Shown: positions 9,497-20,624, counted from the first letter of the stretch. The stretch is DNA of 64,000 nucleotides from Colwellia sp. Arc7-D (GCF_003061515.1 NZ_CP028924.1:2604001-2668000), one strand, 5' to 3'. Numbers and translations: made by a program. Notes: generated by a model not told the origin, from the sequence alone.

Positions 9497-11815
9497 ATGA
9501 TAGCTAAAATTAAACATCGCTCTATAGAAAACAAAATCCTATTAACCGCTAGCGCTGCAGCTGTCTTTGGTTTTATCCCCATTCTATTTTTTAGCATAAT
9601 CGCTCAAGATATCACAGAAATAGCCCTGTCATTAACAGGTATGATAACGATATTTATTATTTTTTTGGGTGTTTTACTCACCAATAAAAAAAATATAACA
9701 AAATTTTTTAGTTACTCACTTGCGGTGTTTTCTCAAATCATCATTTTAGTTGCTGTTGAACTCAAAGGTGAACAATTAATTTATTGGACTTTTCCGGTGA
9801 TAGTAGCGAGTTTTTACTTACTACCCACTTTGACAGCTAGTATTTTTAATGGCGTTTTAATTACCAGTATCTGCTATATAACTCATCAACAACTTGATAG
9901 TTTTATACTGGTTAGAATCATTGTAACCATGATATTAACCAATGTTTTTGCATCTGCTTTTTCTGTATTTATGCAGAATAAAAATCGACAATTATCCCAA
10001 AGTGACAATTTAAATAAACTGCGTAATAATATTCTTGAATTAATTGCCAGCTCAGCCCCTCTATCACAAATACTACCTGCTATTATAAATGGCATTGAAA
10101 AAGAGCATACTGAAATGTTGTGCAGTATTTTACTAATCGATAATACGGGTGAACATTTAATGCTAGGAGCTGCGCCAAGTTTACCTGACTTTTATAATCA
10201 AGCGGTCGACGGTGTTCAAATAGGTAAAGGAAATGGTTCATGCGGTACAGCAGCGTTCACCAAAGAAAGAGTTATTGTTAGCGATATATCAAGCCATCCT
10301 TATTGGGTTCCATGGGCTGAAATAGCTAAAAAAGCTCAATTAGGTGCCTGTTGGTCACAGCCTATTATCGATAGTAAAGGTGAATTAATTGGTACATTTG
10401 CAATTTATCATCGTAAAAAATCCACACCAAAAAAAGCAGATTTCGCCCTAATTGAACAAATATCAAACCTTGTACGTATCGCCATTGAGCGAGATAGTGC
10501 GGATAAAACTATATGGCATCAAGCCAACTTTGATAACTTGACACAATTACCTAACCGTAACTTATTAAAGGAACACCTAACTTTAGCGCTTGAGAACGCT
10601 AAACGAGATAAAAAACAACTAACCATTGCCATGTTAGACATCGACAACTTTAAAGATATAAATGACTCTCTTGGTCATAATGTTGGCGACGAATTATTAA
10701 TTGAAAGTGCAAAACGTATAAAAAGTTGTATTAGAGCAAATGATATTGTTGCGCGATTAGGTGGTGATGAATTTATTATAGTGTTACTGGGAACCACTAC
10801 TGCAAAAGATATAGATAACATTGGGCAAAATTTATTAACCACGTTTGCACAACCCTACACCATTAATGAGCAAAGTGTTCATTGCACAGCCAGTATAGGT
10901 ATTGCCAGTTATCCCGATGATGCTATAGACATTAATTCACTGTTAAGAAATGCTGATCAAGCAATGTACAACGCTAAAAATCAAGGTCGCAATAGCATTC
11001 ACTTCTTTACTGAAAATATGCGCACTGACTTTCTAAAGCGCATGGAAATAATAAAAGATTTACGCACGGCTATAACACAACAACAATTTCATATGGTCTA
11101 TCAACCCATTGTTAACTTATCGAACAATAAAGTAATTAAAGCTGAAGCGCTTATTCGTTGGCAGCACCCTGAAAAAGGCTTAATTTCCCCGCTAGATTTT
11201 ATCCCGATTGCTGAATCAACAGGGTTAATCGTAGAGATCAGTGAATGGATATTTAATGAAGTCACTGAAAAAGTTAAATACTGGCGCGAGGCATATTGCC
11301 AGGAGTTAATGATCAGTATAAATACTTCACCAGTACAATATAAAAATCAAGGAGAGCAAATAAGTGCTTGGGTCAATTCTCTAGAAGAGCGAAACATTTC
11401 TCCTAAAGCGATTGCCATTGAAATAACTGAAAATTTGTTAATGGAAAATCAAGCTGAAGTCGTTAGCGTGCTTGAGCAAATTCGTAAAAAAGGTGTTGCG
11501 CTTTCCATTGATGATTTTGGCACTGGCTATTGCTCATTTTCATACCTTAAAAACTATACGATTGATTACCTGAAAATTGATAAAAGTTTTGTACAAAATA
11601 TGTCAGCAGATAATGAAGATTCTGCGTTATGTGAAGCGATAATTGTCATGGCAAGTAAGCTAAATATTGATGTTATTGCAGAAGGAATTGAAACTGAGCA
11701 ACAAAAACAATTCCTAATACAGGCAGGCTGCCTTTACGGTCAAGGTTTCTTATTAGCTAAGCCAATGTCAGATATTGATTTTGAACAATTACTGATCAAC
11801 GAAAAATCCTGCTAA
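9497..11815 (+). CDS. Membrane-anchored GAF-GGDEF-EAL cyclic-di-GMP turnover protein
   Basis: 772 residues. The N terminus (about 1-160) has several hydrophobic membrane segments, for example IFIIFLGVLL and a Phe/Val-rich stretch near 140-158. A GAF-like sensor follows (about 185-330, with GNGSCGTAAF), then a GGDEF domain (RLGGDEFIIVLL, motif at about 421) and an EAL domain (KAEALIRW at about 549). EAL metal and catalytic segments look intact: EITE, DDFGTGYCSFSYL, LKIDKSF and VIAEGIETE. So both diguanylate cyclase and phosphodiesterase activity are possible on sequence. In the family, the GAF domain often gates one of the two activities. It lies alone, with no obvious operon partner. Confidence 0.9.
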   Translation: MIAKIKHRSIENKILLTASAAAVFGFIPILFFSIIAQDITEIALSLTGMITIFIIFLGVLLTNKKNITKFFSYSLAVFSQIIILVAVELKGEQLIYWTFPVIVASFYLLPTLTASIFNGVLITSICYITHQQLDSFILVRIIVTMILTNVFASAFSVFMQNKNRQLSQSDNLNKLRNNILELIASSAPLSQILPAIINGIEKEHTEMLCSILLIDNTGEHLMLGAAPSLPDFYNQAVDGVQIGKGNGSCGTAAFTKERVIVSDISSHPYWVPWAEIAKKAQLGACWSQPIIDSKGELIGTFAIYHRKKSTPKKADFALIEQISNLVRIAIERDSADKTIWHQANFDNLTQLPNRNLLKEHLTLALENAKRDKKQLTIAMLDIDNFKDINDSLGHNVGDELLIESAKRIKSCIRANDIVARLGGDEFIIVLLGTTTAKDIDNIGQNLLTTFAQPYTINEQSVHCTASIGIASYPDDAIDINSLLRNADQAMYNAKNQGRNSIHFFTENMRTDFLKRMEIIKDLRTAITQQQFHMVYQPIVNLSNNKVIKAEALIRWQHPEKGLISPLDFIPIAESTGLIVEISEWIFNEVTEKVKYWREAYCQELMISINTSPVQYKNQGEQISAWVNSLEERNISPKAIAIEITENLLMENQAEVVSVLEQIRKKGVALSIDDFGTGYCSFSYLKNYTIDYLKIDKSFVQNMSADNEDSALCEAIIVMASKLNIDVIAEGIETEQQKQFLIQAGCLYGQGFLLAKPMSDIDFEQLLINEKSC

Positions 11816-11948
11816 CAAAGTTTTATATCAATATAGCTTGCACAGTTATATTAGTATTTTCAACTCAATTATAAAATACCTTATCGCTGTGCTGTACTTA
11901 ATTAAAGTACCGTGAAATGATATAAAAAACATTGCCAATCAAATTATT

Positions 11949-12413
11949 ATGCTTACAGATAACATGTGGAAAAATAAAACTTTCTCAGAGCTAACTACTG
12001 ATGAACTCTACGATTTACTTAAACTACGAATTGATATCTTTGTTGTTGAGCAAACCTGCTTTTATCCTGACTTAGACAATCACGACCGCCACCCATTAAC
12101 CCAACACTTATTTTGTTATCAAAAAGGTGTTATGACCGCTTACCTGCGTATTCTCCCTAAAGGGTTAACTTATACAGATTACATTAGTATTGGCCGAGTG
12201 GTAATCGCTCCATGTGCTCGTGGTACAGGGCTTGGTCATGAATTAATGCGCGTAGCTTTAGCACTGTGCTTAACAGACTTTCCAAATGATACTGTAAAAA
12301 TATCAGCGCAAGAGCATTTAGAAAAATACTACAATCAGCATGGATTTGAACGTGTGAGTGATATGTATTTAGAAGATGATATTCCGCATATCGCTATGTT
12401 GAAAATACGCTAA
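11949..12413 (+). CDS. elaA: ElaA-type GNAT acetyltransferase
   Basis: 154-residue GNAT-fold protein. The N-terminal half reads FSELTTDELYDLLKLRIDIF and VVEQTCFYPDLDNHD, characteristic of ElaA. The acetyl-CoA loop is IGRVVIAPCARGTGLGHELM. The substrate is unknown for the family. ATG 11949 is used; ATG 11964 (MWKNKTF) would give the classical ElaA N terminus, and neither has a clear ribosome site. It converges on the MAPEG gene with a shared hairpin between them. Confidence 0.88.
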   Translation: MLTDNMWKNKTFSELTTDELYDLLKLRIDIFVVEQTCFYPDLDNHDRHPLTQHLFCYQKGVMTAYLRILPKGLTYTDYISIGRVVIAPCARGTGLGHELMRVALALCLTDFPNDTVKISAQEHLEKYYNQHGFERVSDMYLEDDIPHIAMLKIR

Positions 12414-12438
12414 TATTGCAGGAAAAATGACTAACTAA

Positions 12439-12471
12439 AAAGCCAACATTGTTTTTAGCAAGGTTGGCTTT
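12439..12471. terminator. Hairpin between convergent genes
   Basis: AAAGCCAAC (12439-12447) pairs with GTTGGCTTT (12463-12471) across a 15-nt loop. It is followed by TGTATG on the + strand and, read on the - strand, by a short T run. It lies between elaA (+) and the MAPEG gene (-) and could end both. Confidence 0.65.
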
Positions 12472-12498
12472 GTATGAATTTGCTAATGTTTTTATTGC

Positions 12499-12894
12499 TT
12501 AAGCAAGCATAAATAAACGAATATTCTCTATCGATAAAACTAATAGCACAAGGAATGTTACAAGCACACCAATTTGGCGTGGTTTTGAACTGCCAATCGT
12601 TTTACTTAAACCTATAGCGTGCGACAAACGAGCTAGCAATAACGCACCACCTAATATATGTAACATCAAAGCAGATGCGCCATTTACTTCGTAACAACCT
12701 AGTAATATTAATGCTAGTGGAACATATTCTGAGAAGTTACCATGAATTCGTACCCGCTTGGCTAAAGTTTCATTGCCACTGGTACCAATGCCAATTTTCG
12801 CACTCAAACGTACGCGAATAATATTTATAGATAATCCTATATATAAAAGTCCTAATAAACTGGCATAAAAACCAGTTAATGAAAGCGTTACCAT
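12499..12894 (-). CDS. MAPEG-family membrane protein (YecN-like)
   Basis: 131-residue protein with four hydrophobic segments (about residues 5-25, 55-75, 77-95 and 110-128), the size and topology of MAPEG proteins (membrane-associated proteins in eicosanoid and glutathione metabolism). RIHGNFSEYVPLALILL is the usual conserved segment of this family. It resembles bacterial YecN/YrdX-like members whose substrate is not known; glutathione-linked detoxification is inferred only from family membership. It is a single gene, and its 3' end faces elaA. Confidence 0.85.
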   Translation of the reverse strand: MVTLSLTGFYASLLGLLYIGLSINIIRVRLSAKIGIGTSGNETLAKRVRIHGNFSEYVPLALILLGCYEVNGASALMLHILGGALLLARLSHAIGLSKTIGSSKPRQIGVLVTFLVLLVLSIENIRLFMLA

Positions 12895-13180
12895 TGTTTT
12901 TCCTCAGTACTATTTTAATAAGTCATTAAGTTTCATATTATGCGAAATACTACCGATTAAGTGCTTAAATTAATAGCAGTATTTACACTTTATGCTATAC
13001 AGCCTGTTAACTCTGGTATGTAGTAAAATAATGCTTTGTAGAAATTATTCTGATTAAAAAAATTATAACCAGACTTTTTAAATTAATAATCAAAAAATGA
13101 AATACCATTGATCAATAGCAGGTCTATTACGTATAACAACATAACCCATGATACTCTCATCCTTTTAAAGCGAGATTCTT

Positions 13181-13780
13181 ATGAAAAAAATATTAAGCTT
13201 AGTTTTAACCTCATCAATACTTTTGTATGCATCGCTGGGTCATACAAATGAAACCAAAAAAGCCATTTTAGCTGGCGGTTGTTTTTGGTGCATGGAATCA
13301 GACTTCGAAAAACTCACCGGCGTTACTGATGTTGTATCAGGCTTTACAGGTGGAAAAATTAAAAATCCAACCTACAACGGGGATCATACCGGTCATTATG
13401 AAGCAGTCGAAATAACTTACGATCCAAATATAGTAAGCTACCAAGCTATACTTGATCATTACTGGGTAAATATTGACCCTTTTGATGCTAAAGGCCAATT
13501 TTGTGATAAAGGACCGAGTTACCTAAGTGCTATTTTTGTAGCTAACGAGCAAGAGCGTCGACTCGCTGAACAAACAAGAACAGCTGTCAAAGCAGAGTTT
13601 CCTAATCAAACGGTTGTTACGCCTATTTTAAACACCAGTACTTTTTATCCCATTAAAGGAGAGGAAAGCTATCATCAAGATTATTATAAGAACAACCCTA
13701 TACGTTACAACACTTATCGTTGGAGATGTGGTCGAGATAGTCGTTTAGAAGAAATCTGGGGAGATAGAGCAAGCCATTAA
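13181..13780 (+). CDS. msrA: Peptide-methionine (S)-S-oxide reductase, exported
   Basis: 199 residues. The N terminus (MKKILSLVLTSSILLYASL) is a signal peptide, so the enzyme probably works in the periplasm. The catalytic motif GCFWCMES (nucleophile Cys near residue 33) and the downstream Glu/Asp-bearing segments GHYEAVEITYDP and WVNIDPFDAKGQF are typical of MsrA. C-terminal HQDYYKNNP is also typical. A Cys in the RWRCGRD tail could act as a resolving cysteine. No MsrB domain is fused. ATG 13181 lies a few bases after an AAAGCGAGA stretch. Single gene. Confidence 0.94.
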   Translation: MKKILSLVLTSSILLYASLGHTNETKKAILAGGCFWCMESDFEKLTGVTDVVSGFTGGKIKNPTYNGDHTGHYEAVEITYDPNIVSYQAILDHYWVNIDPFDAKGQFCDKGPSYLSAIFVANEQERRLAEQTRTAVKAEFPNQTVVTPILNTSTFYPIKGEESYHQDYYKNNPIRYNTYRWRCGRDSRLEEIWGDRASH

Positions 13781-13923
13781 AAGTCAGTAATGAAATATAC
13801 TGACAAACTATTAAGTGCAGTAGTATTTAAAAATATTAACTATGGCTGTCTCAATTAACTCAATAAATGGTAGAGCTAGACAGCTTACTTGATAAACATT
13901 TCATAGCAAATTTGAGCGCTACG

Positions 13924-13951
13924 CACAAAAAAAGCTCGCCTAGGCGAGCTT
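13924..13951 (-). terminator. adk terminator
   Basis: AAGCTCGCC-TA-GGCGAGCTT (13932-13951) is a near-perfect palindromic stem. On the - strand it is followed by a run of seven T (the A run at 13927-13933), as expected of a rho-independent terminator 34 bp beyond the adk stop. Confidence 0.85.
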
Positions 13952-13984
13952 CTTCATTTTTAAGTTAACCTTAAAGGATTTAAC

Positions 13985-14629
<645 letters not shown>

Positions 14630-14730
14630 TTAGTATAACCCTATTTAATAAATGAATTGGTTTTTGAAAGTGCAAACACTATACATATTCAAAGGGGTGC
14701 AAACAAGTGGTAAGCACTGTAAATAAACAA

Positions 14731-14757
14731 AAAAGGAGCTAAAAAGCTCCTTTTTTT
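14731..14757 (-). terminator. htpG terminator
   Basis: AAAAGGAGCT (14731-14740) and AGCTCCTTTT (14745-14754) form a 10-bp stem with a 4-nt loop, with A/T tracts on both sides (T7 on +, and on - a T run from the A tract at 14728-14734). It lies 55 bp beyond the htpG stop, between htpG and adk, and could work in either direction. Confidence 0.85.
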
Positions 14758-14809
14758 GACTAAAGTCTAACGACATTATGACTTAAGTAGTATTCAACCT
14801 GAGTTGGTA

Positions 14810-16771
14810 CTATTTAGTCAGGCTTAACATTAGCTTGTTTAAACGTGACACAAATGTAGCAGGGTCTTTTAAGCTACCGCGCTCAGCTAACATAGCTTGT
14901 TCAAATAAAACTTCTGCCCATTGTTTAAACTGTGCATCATCTTGCTCTTCAGCAACATGTTTGATCAAGTCATGTTCAGCATTGATTTCAAAGATTGGCA
15001 ATGAGTCTGGTACGTCTTGACCAACCGATTGCATCAGCTTCATCATTTGGCTGCTCATATCATGTTCGTCAGCAACGATACATGCTGGAGAGTCAGTTAA
15101 ACGCTGTGAAATTTTAACGTCTTTAGCTTTACCTTCAAGTGCTGCTTTTATGCGAGTAACAACTGAATCGAATTCTTGCTCAAGTTTTTCTTGTGCTTCT
15201 TTCGTTTCTGCGTCGTCCATACCACCTAAATCTAAACCACCACGAGTGACTGATTGTAATTGCTTACCGTCAAACTCAGTTAAGTGGCTAACTAACCATT
15301 CATCAATACGATCAGACATCAAGAATACTTCAATGCCCTTCTTGCGAAATACTTCTAAATGCGGGCTATTTTTAGCCGCTTCGAAGCTATCTGCAACCAC
15401 GTAATAAATTTTGTCTTGACCTTCTTTCATACGCTCAATGTATTGCGCAAAAGAGGCACTTTGCATGCTGTTATCTTGATGAGTAGACGCAAAACGCAGA
15501 AGTTTTGCAACCGCATCTTTATTAGCAGAATCTTCTGCTGGACCTTCTTTTAGTACTTGACCAAATTCGTTCCAGAACAGTTGATATTGCTCAGCATCTT
15601 TGTTGCCTAATTTTTCAAGCATTTTTAAAACACGTTTAGTACAACCCTTGCGAATTGTTTCAGTGATTTTATTATCTTGTAAAATTTCACGTGATACGTT
15701 TAAAGGTAAATCATTAGAATCCAATAAACCTTTTACAAAACGCAAATAACTTGGCATGAATTGCTCAGCGTCATCCATAATGAATACGCGTTGAACAAAT
15801 AACTTTAAACCATGTTGTTTTTCACGGTTGTGCATATCGAACGGTGCTTTAGACGGAATATAAAGTAATGACGTATATTCAGTTTTACCTTCTACTTTAT
15901 TGTGTTCCCATAAAAGCGGGTCACCAAAGTCGTGCGAAACGTGCTTGTAAAATTCTTTGTACTCTTCGTCTGAAACTTCTGATTTCTCACGTGTCCAAAG
16001 CGCTGTAGCTTTGTTTACTGGCTCCCATATTGCAGGAACAGCTTCACGCGCTTCTATAGCAGGTGAAGTAACATTGCCCTCGTCGTCTTTTGTCTCAGCA
16101 ACGGCTTCAACGGCAGGTACTTCTGGTGTTAACATTTCAACAGACACAGAAATATGGTCCGAGTATTTAGTAACAATCGACTTTAAACGCCAATCATCAG
16201 CATATTCACTTTCTTCTGCTTTTAATTGAAGAATAATGTCAGTTCCACGATTAGTTTTTTCAATTTTAGCGGTGGTAAATTCACCTTCACCAGTACTTGT
16301 CCATTCAACACCTTCAGAAGCAGCAACACCGGCAGCGCGTGAACGCACAGTTACCGAGTCAGCAACGATAAATGCTGAGTAAAAACCAACACCAAACTGA
16401 CCAATTAATTGTGAGTCTGATGCTTCATCACCAGAAAGCTGTGAGAAAAATTCTGAAGTACCTGATTTTGCAATCGTACCTAAGTGATCAACGATTTGGT
16501 CATGCGTCATACCAATACCGTTATCAGAAATAGTAAGCGTATTGTTTTCTTTATCACAACTTACACGAACACGTAAATCACCCTCGCCTTCATATAAATC
16601 AGCATTAGATAATGCCTTAAAGCGTAACTTGTCAGCGGCATCGGCAGCATTGGAAACTAACTCACGTAAGAAAATTTCTTTATTTGAGTAAAGAGAGTGG
16701 ATCATTAATTTTAGAAGCTTAGCGTTATCAGTTGCAAACTGATGGTTTTCTTTTTGGCCTGTTTCTGACAT
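14810..16771 (-). CDS. htpG: Hsp90-family molecular chaperone HtpG
   Basis: 653-residue cytoplasmic Hsp90 (E. coli 624). The N-terminal GHKL ATPase domain has [28 protein letters not shown] and [11 protein letters not shown]. The middle domain has [11 protein letters not shown] and the C-terminal dimerisation domain ends LMLSLTK. An insert rich in Glu/Ala (about residues 215-245, [13 protein letters not shown]) falls in the charged linker region and accounts for the extra length. ATG 16771 is preceded by TAGGATAAATTTCAC. A heat-shock-type promoter lies about 90 bp upstream. Confidence 0.97.
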   Translation of the reverse strand: MSETGQKENHQFATDNAKLLKLMIHSLYSNKEIFLRELVSNAADAADKLRFKALSNADLYEGEGDLRVRVSCDKENNTLTISDNGIGMTHDQIVDHLGTIAKSGTSEFFSQLSGDEASDSQLIGQFGVGFYSAFIVADSVTVRSRAAGVAASEGVEWTSTGEGEFTTAKIEKTNRGTDIILQLKAEESEYADDWRLKSIVTKYSDHISVSVEMLTPEVPAVEAVAETKDDEGNVTSPAIEAREAVPAIWEPVNKATALWTREKSEVSDEEYKEFYKHVSHDFGDPLLWEHNKVEGKTEYTSLLYIPSKAPFDMHNREKQHGLKLFVQRVFIMDDAEQFMPSYLRFVKGLLDSNDLPLNVSREILQDNKITETIRKGCTKRVLKMLEKLGNKDAEQYQLFWNEFGQVLKEGPAEDSANKDAVAKLLRFASTHQDNSMQSASFAQYIERMKEGQDKIYYVVADSFEAAKNSPHLEVFRKKGIEVFLMSDRIDEWLVSHLTEFDGKQLQSVTRGGLDLGGMDDAETKEAQEKLEQEFDSVVTRIKAALEGKAKDVKISQRLTDSPACIVADEHDMSSQMMKLMQSVGQDVPDSLPIFEINAEHDLIKHVAEEQDDAQFKQWAEVLFEQAMLAERGSLKDPATFVSRLNKLMLSLTK

Positions 16772-16859
16772 GTGAAATTTATCCTACATTTACTGGTTGA
16801 AAACGAATATTTGTCGCGGGTATCAAACATTATTATTCAATACTCACTCGATAGTTAAC

Positions 16860-16887
16860 ATGTGGGGGTAGCGAAAACATTTTCAAG
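16860..16887 (-). promoter_or_regulatory. Sigma-32 (RpoH)-type heat-shock promoter of htpG
   Basis: On the - strand, CTTGAAA (16887-16881) is followed after 12 nt by CCCCCACAT (16868-16860). This is very close to the RpoH consensus CTTGAAA-N11-16-CCCCAT. It sits about 90 bp upstream of the htpG ATG. The rest of 16772-17110 shows no gene. Confidence 0.75.
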
Positions 16888-17110
16888 CAAAAGATTAAAA
16901 TTTTTCACATTAAACATTCTCCCTGCTTATGTTGATATAAAGCGCTAAGTTTTATCGACAAACCTTTTTGCATAGTCCACATCAAAAATAATGATTTGCT
17001 TTCAATCACTTTACTCCTTACATTTAAGTTTTTCTGATGCCCCTCCTCCAGACGATACAGGCGCTTTTATTTCATGAATGTTTACTTAAGTAATGACATA
17101 GGTATTGAAG

Positions 17111-18301
17111 ATGTTTTTTGATCGAAACAACAATGCCGCTATTTTACTAGCGGGTATTCTAGCTTTAGTGGTTGGCGTTGGTGTCGCGCGATTTGCTTTT
17201 ACCTCGTTATTGCCCTCTATGCTAGAAAATCACTTAAGTATTGCTTTTGCTGGTGTACTCGCGTCAATTAACTATGTGGGTTATTTGACAGGATCGATTT
17301 TTTCTATTTTCATTAAAGATATTCATGCCAAGGTTAAATACTTTCGAATTGGCTTAGTTTTGTGCGTTATTACCTCGCTACTGTTGGCTTTCAGCGAAAA
17401 TAACACTATTTGGTTACTGTCTCGATTATTAGCGGGCTTTGGTGCAGCTATGGCGTTAGTGGTGGGCTCTGCCATTGTCATGTCAAAGCTACAAAACACA
17501 AATAAAACCAAAGCAATGGGCATTCATTTTAGTGGCTTAGGTTTTTCTATTTTAGTCTCTGATTTAATCATGCGCAGTGTTTTTACCTACAGTGAAAACT
17601 GGCAACATGCTTGGTTAGCGTTAGCGATTGCTGGCGCACTTTTCGCCTGTTATTCAGGCTATATTTTAAGTTTTGAAAAACAAACAGCGGATCAAGTTAT
17701 TAAACACAAATTTGATCGAACGTTATTTACTCCATTAGTTATTGTACTCGCCCTTGCCTATTTTACCGAAGGTGTAGGCATGGTAGTACAAGCAACATTT
17801 TTGCCTGATATTGTTAATTCTCTACCTGGTTTAAACGGCTACGGTGGCTATGCTTGGTTAGCGGTTGGCTTAGCGGGTATTCCCTCTTGTATTATATGGA
17901 TGCGTTTAGCGCATAAATATAACAGTATCGATATTATGATGGTGGCGATGGCACTGCAGGTTGTTGGTATTTTAATACCAACATTTTCAGCTAACATTTA
18001 TCTTAATTTAATTAGCGGTATGTTATTCGGCGCAACATTTATTGGCCTTGTATCACTGTTTATGAATTATGGCGGCCAACTGGCAGGTAAAAACCCGGTT
18101 TTCATTATGGGTTTGATCACCGCGGCATACGGTGTTGGACAAGTCGTAGCACCGTTATATTGTGTGGCATTAATCGCAGAATTTAAAAACTATAACGCGG
18201 CACTTTATCTCACTGCTTTTATTGTATGTTGTGGCATATTATTACTTAAATACGCCCAAACCAATTTAGTACCTAAAATGCCTGTAGAAAATGAAACGTA
18301 A
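17111..18301 (+). CDS. YbfB/YjiJ-family MFS transporter
   Basis: 396 residues, 12 predicted hydrophobic segments. The opening ALVVGVGVARFAFTSLLPSM is the signature of the YbfB/YjiJ branch of the major facilitator superfamily, and GFGAAMALVVGSAIVM and the cytoplasmic loop around residues 195-210 fit the fold. The substrate is unknown. ATG 17111 is preferred over the in-frame TTG at 17105 because AGG lies 8-9 nt before it. It is read against its neighbours and stands between recR and htpG, which are adjacent in many gammaproteobacteria, so it looks like a later insertion into that cluster. Confidence 0.85.
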   Translation: MFFDRNNNAAILLAGILALVVGVGVARFAFTSLLPSMLENHLSIAFAGVLASINYVGYLTGSIFSIFIKDIHAKVKYFRIGLVLCVITSLLLAFSENNTIWLLSRLLAGFGAAMALVVGSAIVMSKLQNTNKTKAMGIHFSGLGFSILVSDLIMRSVFTYSENWQHAWLALAIAGALFACYSGYILSFEKQTADQVIKHKFDRTLFTPLVIVLALAYFTEGVGMVVQATFLPDIVNSLPGLNGYGGYAWLAVGLAGIPSCIIWMRLAHKYNSIDIMMVAMALQVVGILIPTFSANIYLNLISGMLFGATFIGLVSLFMNYGGQLAGKNPVFIMGLITAAYGVGQVVAPLYCVALIAEFKNYNAALYLTAFIVCCGILLLKYAQTNLVPKMPVENET

Positions 18302-18381
18302 ACTTTAACGTTGTCTTTAACTTTAATTTAAACTTAAATTGAAAGATGAAGCGTTTGGTATGAAAAACAATGGATAAACGT

Positions 18382-18439
18382 TAGGTGTAAATAGCGAATA
18401 AACGAGCAGATTTAGTATGTTCTGCTCGTGATACACCTA
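18382..18439. repeat. Nested inverted repeat downstream of recR
   Basis: An inner 9-bp stem ACGAGCAGA/TCTGCTCGT (18402-18410 with 18421-18429) sits inside an outer 8-bp stem TAGGTGTA/TACACCTA (18382-18389 with 18432-18439). It lies between the convergent MFS gene and recR. No strong T run follows on either strand, so it may be a terminator, an RNA-stability hairpin or another folded element. Confidence 0.55.
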
Positions 18440-18476
18440 GTTAATAAAAATGATTTTTCAGTCTATTTTAAAGCAA

Positions 18477-19082
18477 CTAAAAAATATAATTTTTTCGCCC
18501 CGACAAAGCATGTGACAAGGTATTACCGTCAACATATTCTAGTTCACCGCCAACGGGTACACCATGTGCAATCCTTGAGATTTCAACATCGTGGATTTGG
18601 GTAAGCTCCGCAATAAAATGTGCGGTAGCTTCACCTTCAACAGTGGGGTTAGTGGCCAATATAACTTCACTAAACTGACCTGTTGCTAGTTGTTTTTCTA
18701 GCACATCTAAACCTAAATCATCAGGGCCAATTCCGTCAAGTGGTGACAAATGCCCCATCAAAACAAAATAACGCCCTTGAAATTCACCCGTTTGTTCAAT
18801 GGCGATAACATCAGCTGGCGATTCAACTATACACAACTGTGTTGCTATTTTACGCTTTGGACTTTGACAAATATCACATAACGCTTCTTCTGTGAAGTTA
18901 CGGCATTGCTCACAATGGCCTATGTTTTCCATGGCGCGAGCTAACGTTTGAGAAAGCTTGCTGCCACCATGACGATTGCGTTCAAGTAAATGAAAAGCCA
19001 TACGTTGTGCTGATTTGCCACCTACGCCGGGTAAACATTTTAATGAATCAATAAGTTCTTGAACTAACGGGCTAAATTTCAT
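18477..19082 (-). CDS. recR: Recombination mediator RecR
   Basis: 201 residues, the usual length. It works with RecF/RecO to load RecA at gaps. The N-terminal helix-hairpin-helix is seen in [20 protein letters not shown], the C4 zinc finger in [16 protein letters not shown], and the Toprim segment in [17 protein letters not shown] 19082 is preceded by AAGAAAGAG. Its usual upstream partners dnaX and ybaB are not next to it: the DNA upstream switches to a + strand MFS gene. Confidence 0.96.
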   Translation of the reverse strand: MKFSPLVQELIDSLKCLPGVGGKSAQRMAFHLLERNRHGGSKLSQTLARAMENIGHCEQCRNFTEEALCDICQSPKRKIATQLCIVESPADVIAIEQTGEFQGRYFVLMGHLSPLDGIGPDDLGLDVLEKQLATGQFSEVILATNPTVEGEATAHFIAELTQIHDVEISRIAHGVPVGGELEYVDGNTLSHALSGRKNYIF

Positions 19083-19311
19083 TACGACTCTTTCTTGGCT
19101 TAATTGGTTTTCATTTACCTAATGTTAAGTAAATGAATAATATTTGCAACGGAGTTTATCATTGAGTTTAAAGATTGATAATAACTTATTAAAAAGAATT
19201 TTTTCACTTCAAACATAGTAATTTCACCCATAACTTTTAAATTTCAGTATGATGGTGCTAATAAAAATCTTCTTCATTGAAACATTAGCGACAGCATTAA
19301 TAAGGCCGATC

Positions 19312-20622
19312 ATGCTAACCAATATATTCATTACTTTAGCGTTATTGATATTAAGTTTTATTGGCCTACAACGGATGTTTACGCTACCAAAAAATGTCTG
19401 GTTATTATTTTTAGTACAACCTTTGGTGATGGCAGCATCGCCGGTGATTGTTTTTATTGGCGGAATACTGGCTACTAGCATGGGTGCTGACCCCGCACTC
19501 GTTACTTTACCGGTTACTGTGATGATACTCGGTGTTGCTAGTGGCGCTATTCCTGCTGCTTTATTGGCTAAAAAGAAAGGTCGACGCTTTGCCGTGTTCA
19601 CCGGTTTTAGTTTAGGCTTTTCAGGTACGATGCTAGCAACCTTTGCCGCGTTAAATGGTAGTTTCGAATTACTGGTATTAGCCAGTTTGCTTTTCGGCAT
19701 CAGCACCGCCTTTATTCAACAGTTACGATTCGCCGCAATTGAAAGTGTCACTGACAGTAATGAAGTACCAACAGTACTTTCAATTCTAATGCTCAGTGGT
19801 ATTTTTTCCGCATTTTTAGGCCCTGAAATTGCCGTAACAGCCAAAGATTGGTTAAGCTCCCCTTATGGTTATGCTGGCTCATTCTTATTTCTCTCAGGGT
19901 TATTTATTATTGCCATGGTGTTGATGTTAGGCTTCAAAAATCCAGAAATAAAATTCAGTGATAATGATGGTGAAATTCGCCCTTTAAGTGTGATCATAAA
20001 ACAGCCCATTTTCATTATCGCAATATTATCAGCGGCCATTGGCTTTGCGCTTATGAGTTATCTTATGACCGCCACACCATTGAGTATGTATCAACTACAT
20101 GGGCACAGTTTAAACGATACAAAATGGGTGATACAAAGTCACATTGCCGCTATGTTTATTCCATCACTATTCACCGCTTTATTAGTTAAACGTATTGGTT
20201 TGAAGAATTTAATGTTAGCTGGCACCTTAATCTATACGGTAGTTACCGTTATTGCTTTGTCGGGTGAACAAGTTATGCATTATTGGTGGGCATTGGTTTT
20301 ATTAGGTATTGGCTGGAATTTTCTTTTTCTTACTGGCACGTCATTATTACCGCAAAGCTATCACCCTAGCGAACGCCATAAAGTTCAGGCGCTTAACGAC
20401 TTTATAATTTTTGGCTTTCAAGCTGCCGCCTCTTTAATGGCCGGTTGGATATTATTCAAAGCCGGTTGGCATGTTGTAGTAATCACCAGTTTACCTTTTA
20501 TTATTATCTTATTTGCTGTTAGTTGGTTTTACTTTAAAAAAGAGCGTGAAAAAATCAATCAAGCATCCACCAATGCAGTGGCTAATGCTCAGCAAAAAAT
20601 CATTCAACAAAGCGAAGTATAA
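19312..20622 (+). CDS. Major facilitator superfamily transporter
   Basis: 436 residues with about 12 hydrophobic segments. The family loop motif appears as ALLAKKKGRRFAVF after TM2, and GWNFLFLTGTSLLP lies near TM10. The specificity is not recognised. ATG 19312 is chosen because TAAGG lies 6-10 nt before it and it begins at the first membrane segment; the frame is open back to an ATG at 19249 that has no ribosome site. Its stop is 2 nt before the deformylase start, so the two are probably one transcription unit. Confidence 0.8.
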   Translation: MLTNIFITLALLILSFIGLQRMFTLPKNVWLLFLVQPLVMAASPVIVFIGGILATSMGADPALVTLPVTVMILGVASGAIPAALLAKKKGRRFAVFTGFSLGFSGTMLATFAALNGSFELLVLASLLFGISTAFIQQLRFAAIESVTDSNEVPTVLSILMLSGIFSAFLGPEIAVTAKDWLSSPYGYAGSFLFLSGLFIIAMVLMLGFKNPEIKFSDNDGEIRPLSVIIKQPIFIIAILSAAIGFALMSYLMTATPLSMYQLHGHSLNDTKWVIQSHIAAMFIPSLFTALLVKRIGLKNLMLAGTLIYTVVTVIALSGEQVMHYWWALVLLGIGWNFLFLTGTSLLPQSYHPSERHKVQALNDFIIFGFQAAASLMAGWILFKAGWHVVVITSLPFIIILFAVSWFYFKKEREKINQASTNAVANAQQKIIQQSEV

Positions 20623-20624
20623 AC

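Noticed and set aside
13844..13894. 16-codon ORF after msrA, possible small peptide
   Set aside because: No ribosome site and part of an imperfect hairpin; not supportable.
14835..16229. Several open frames antisense to htpG
   Set aside because: They are shadows of the strongly conserved htpG frame, with no ribosome sites or family similarity.
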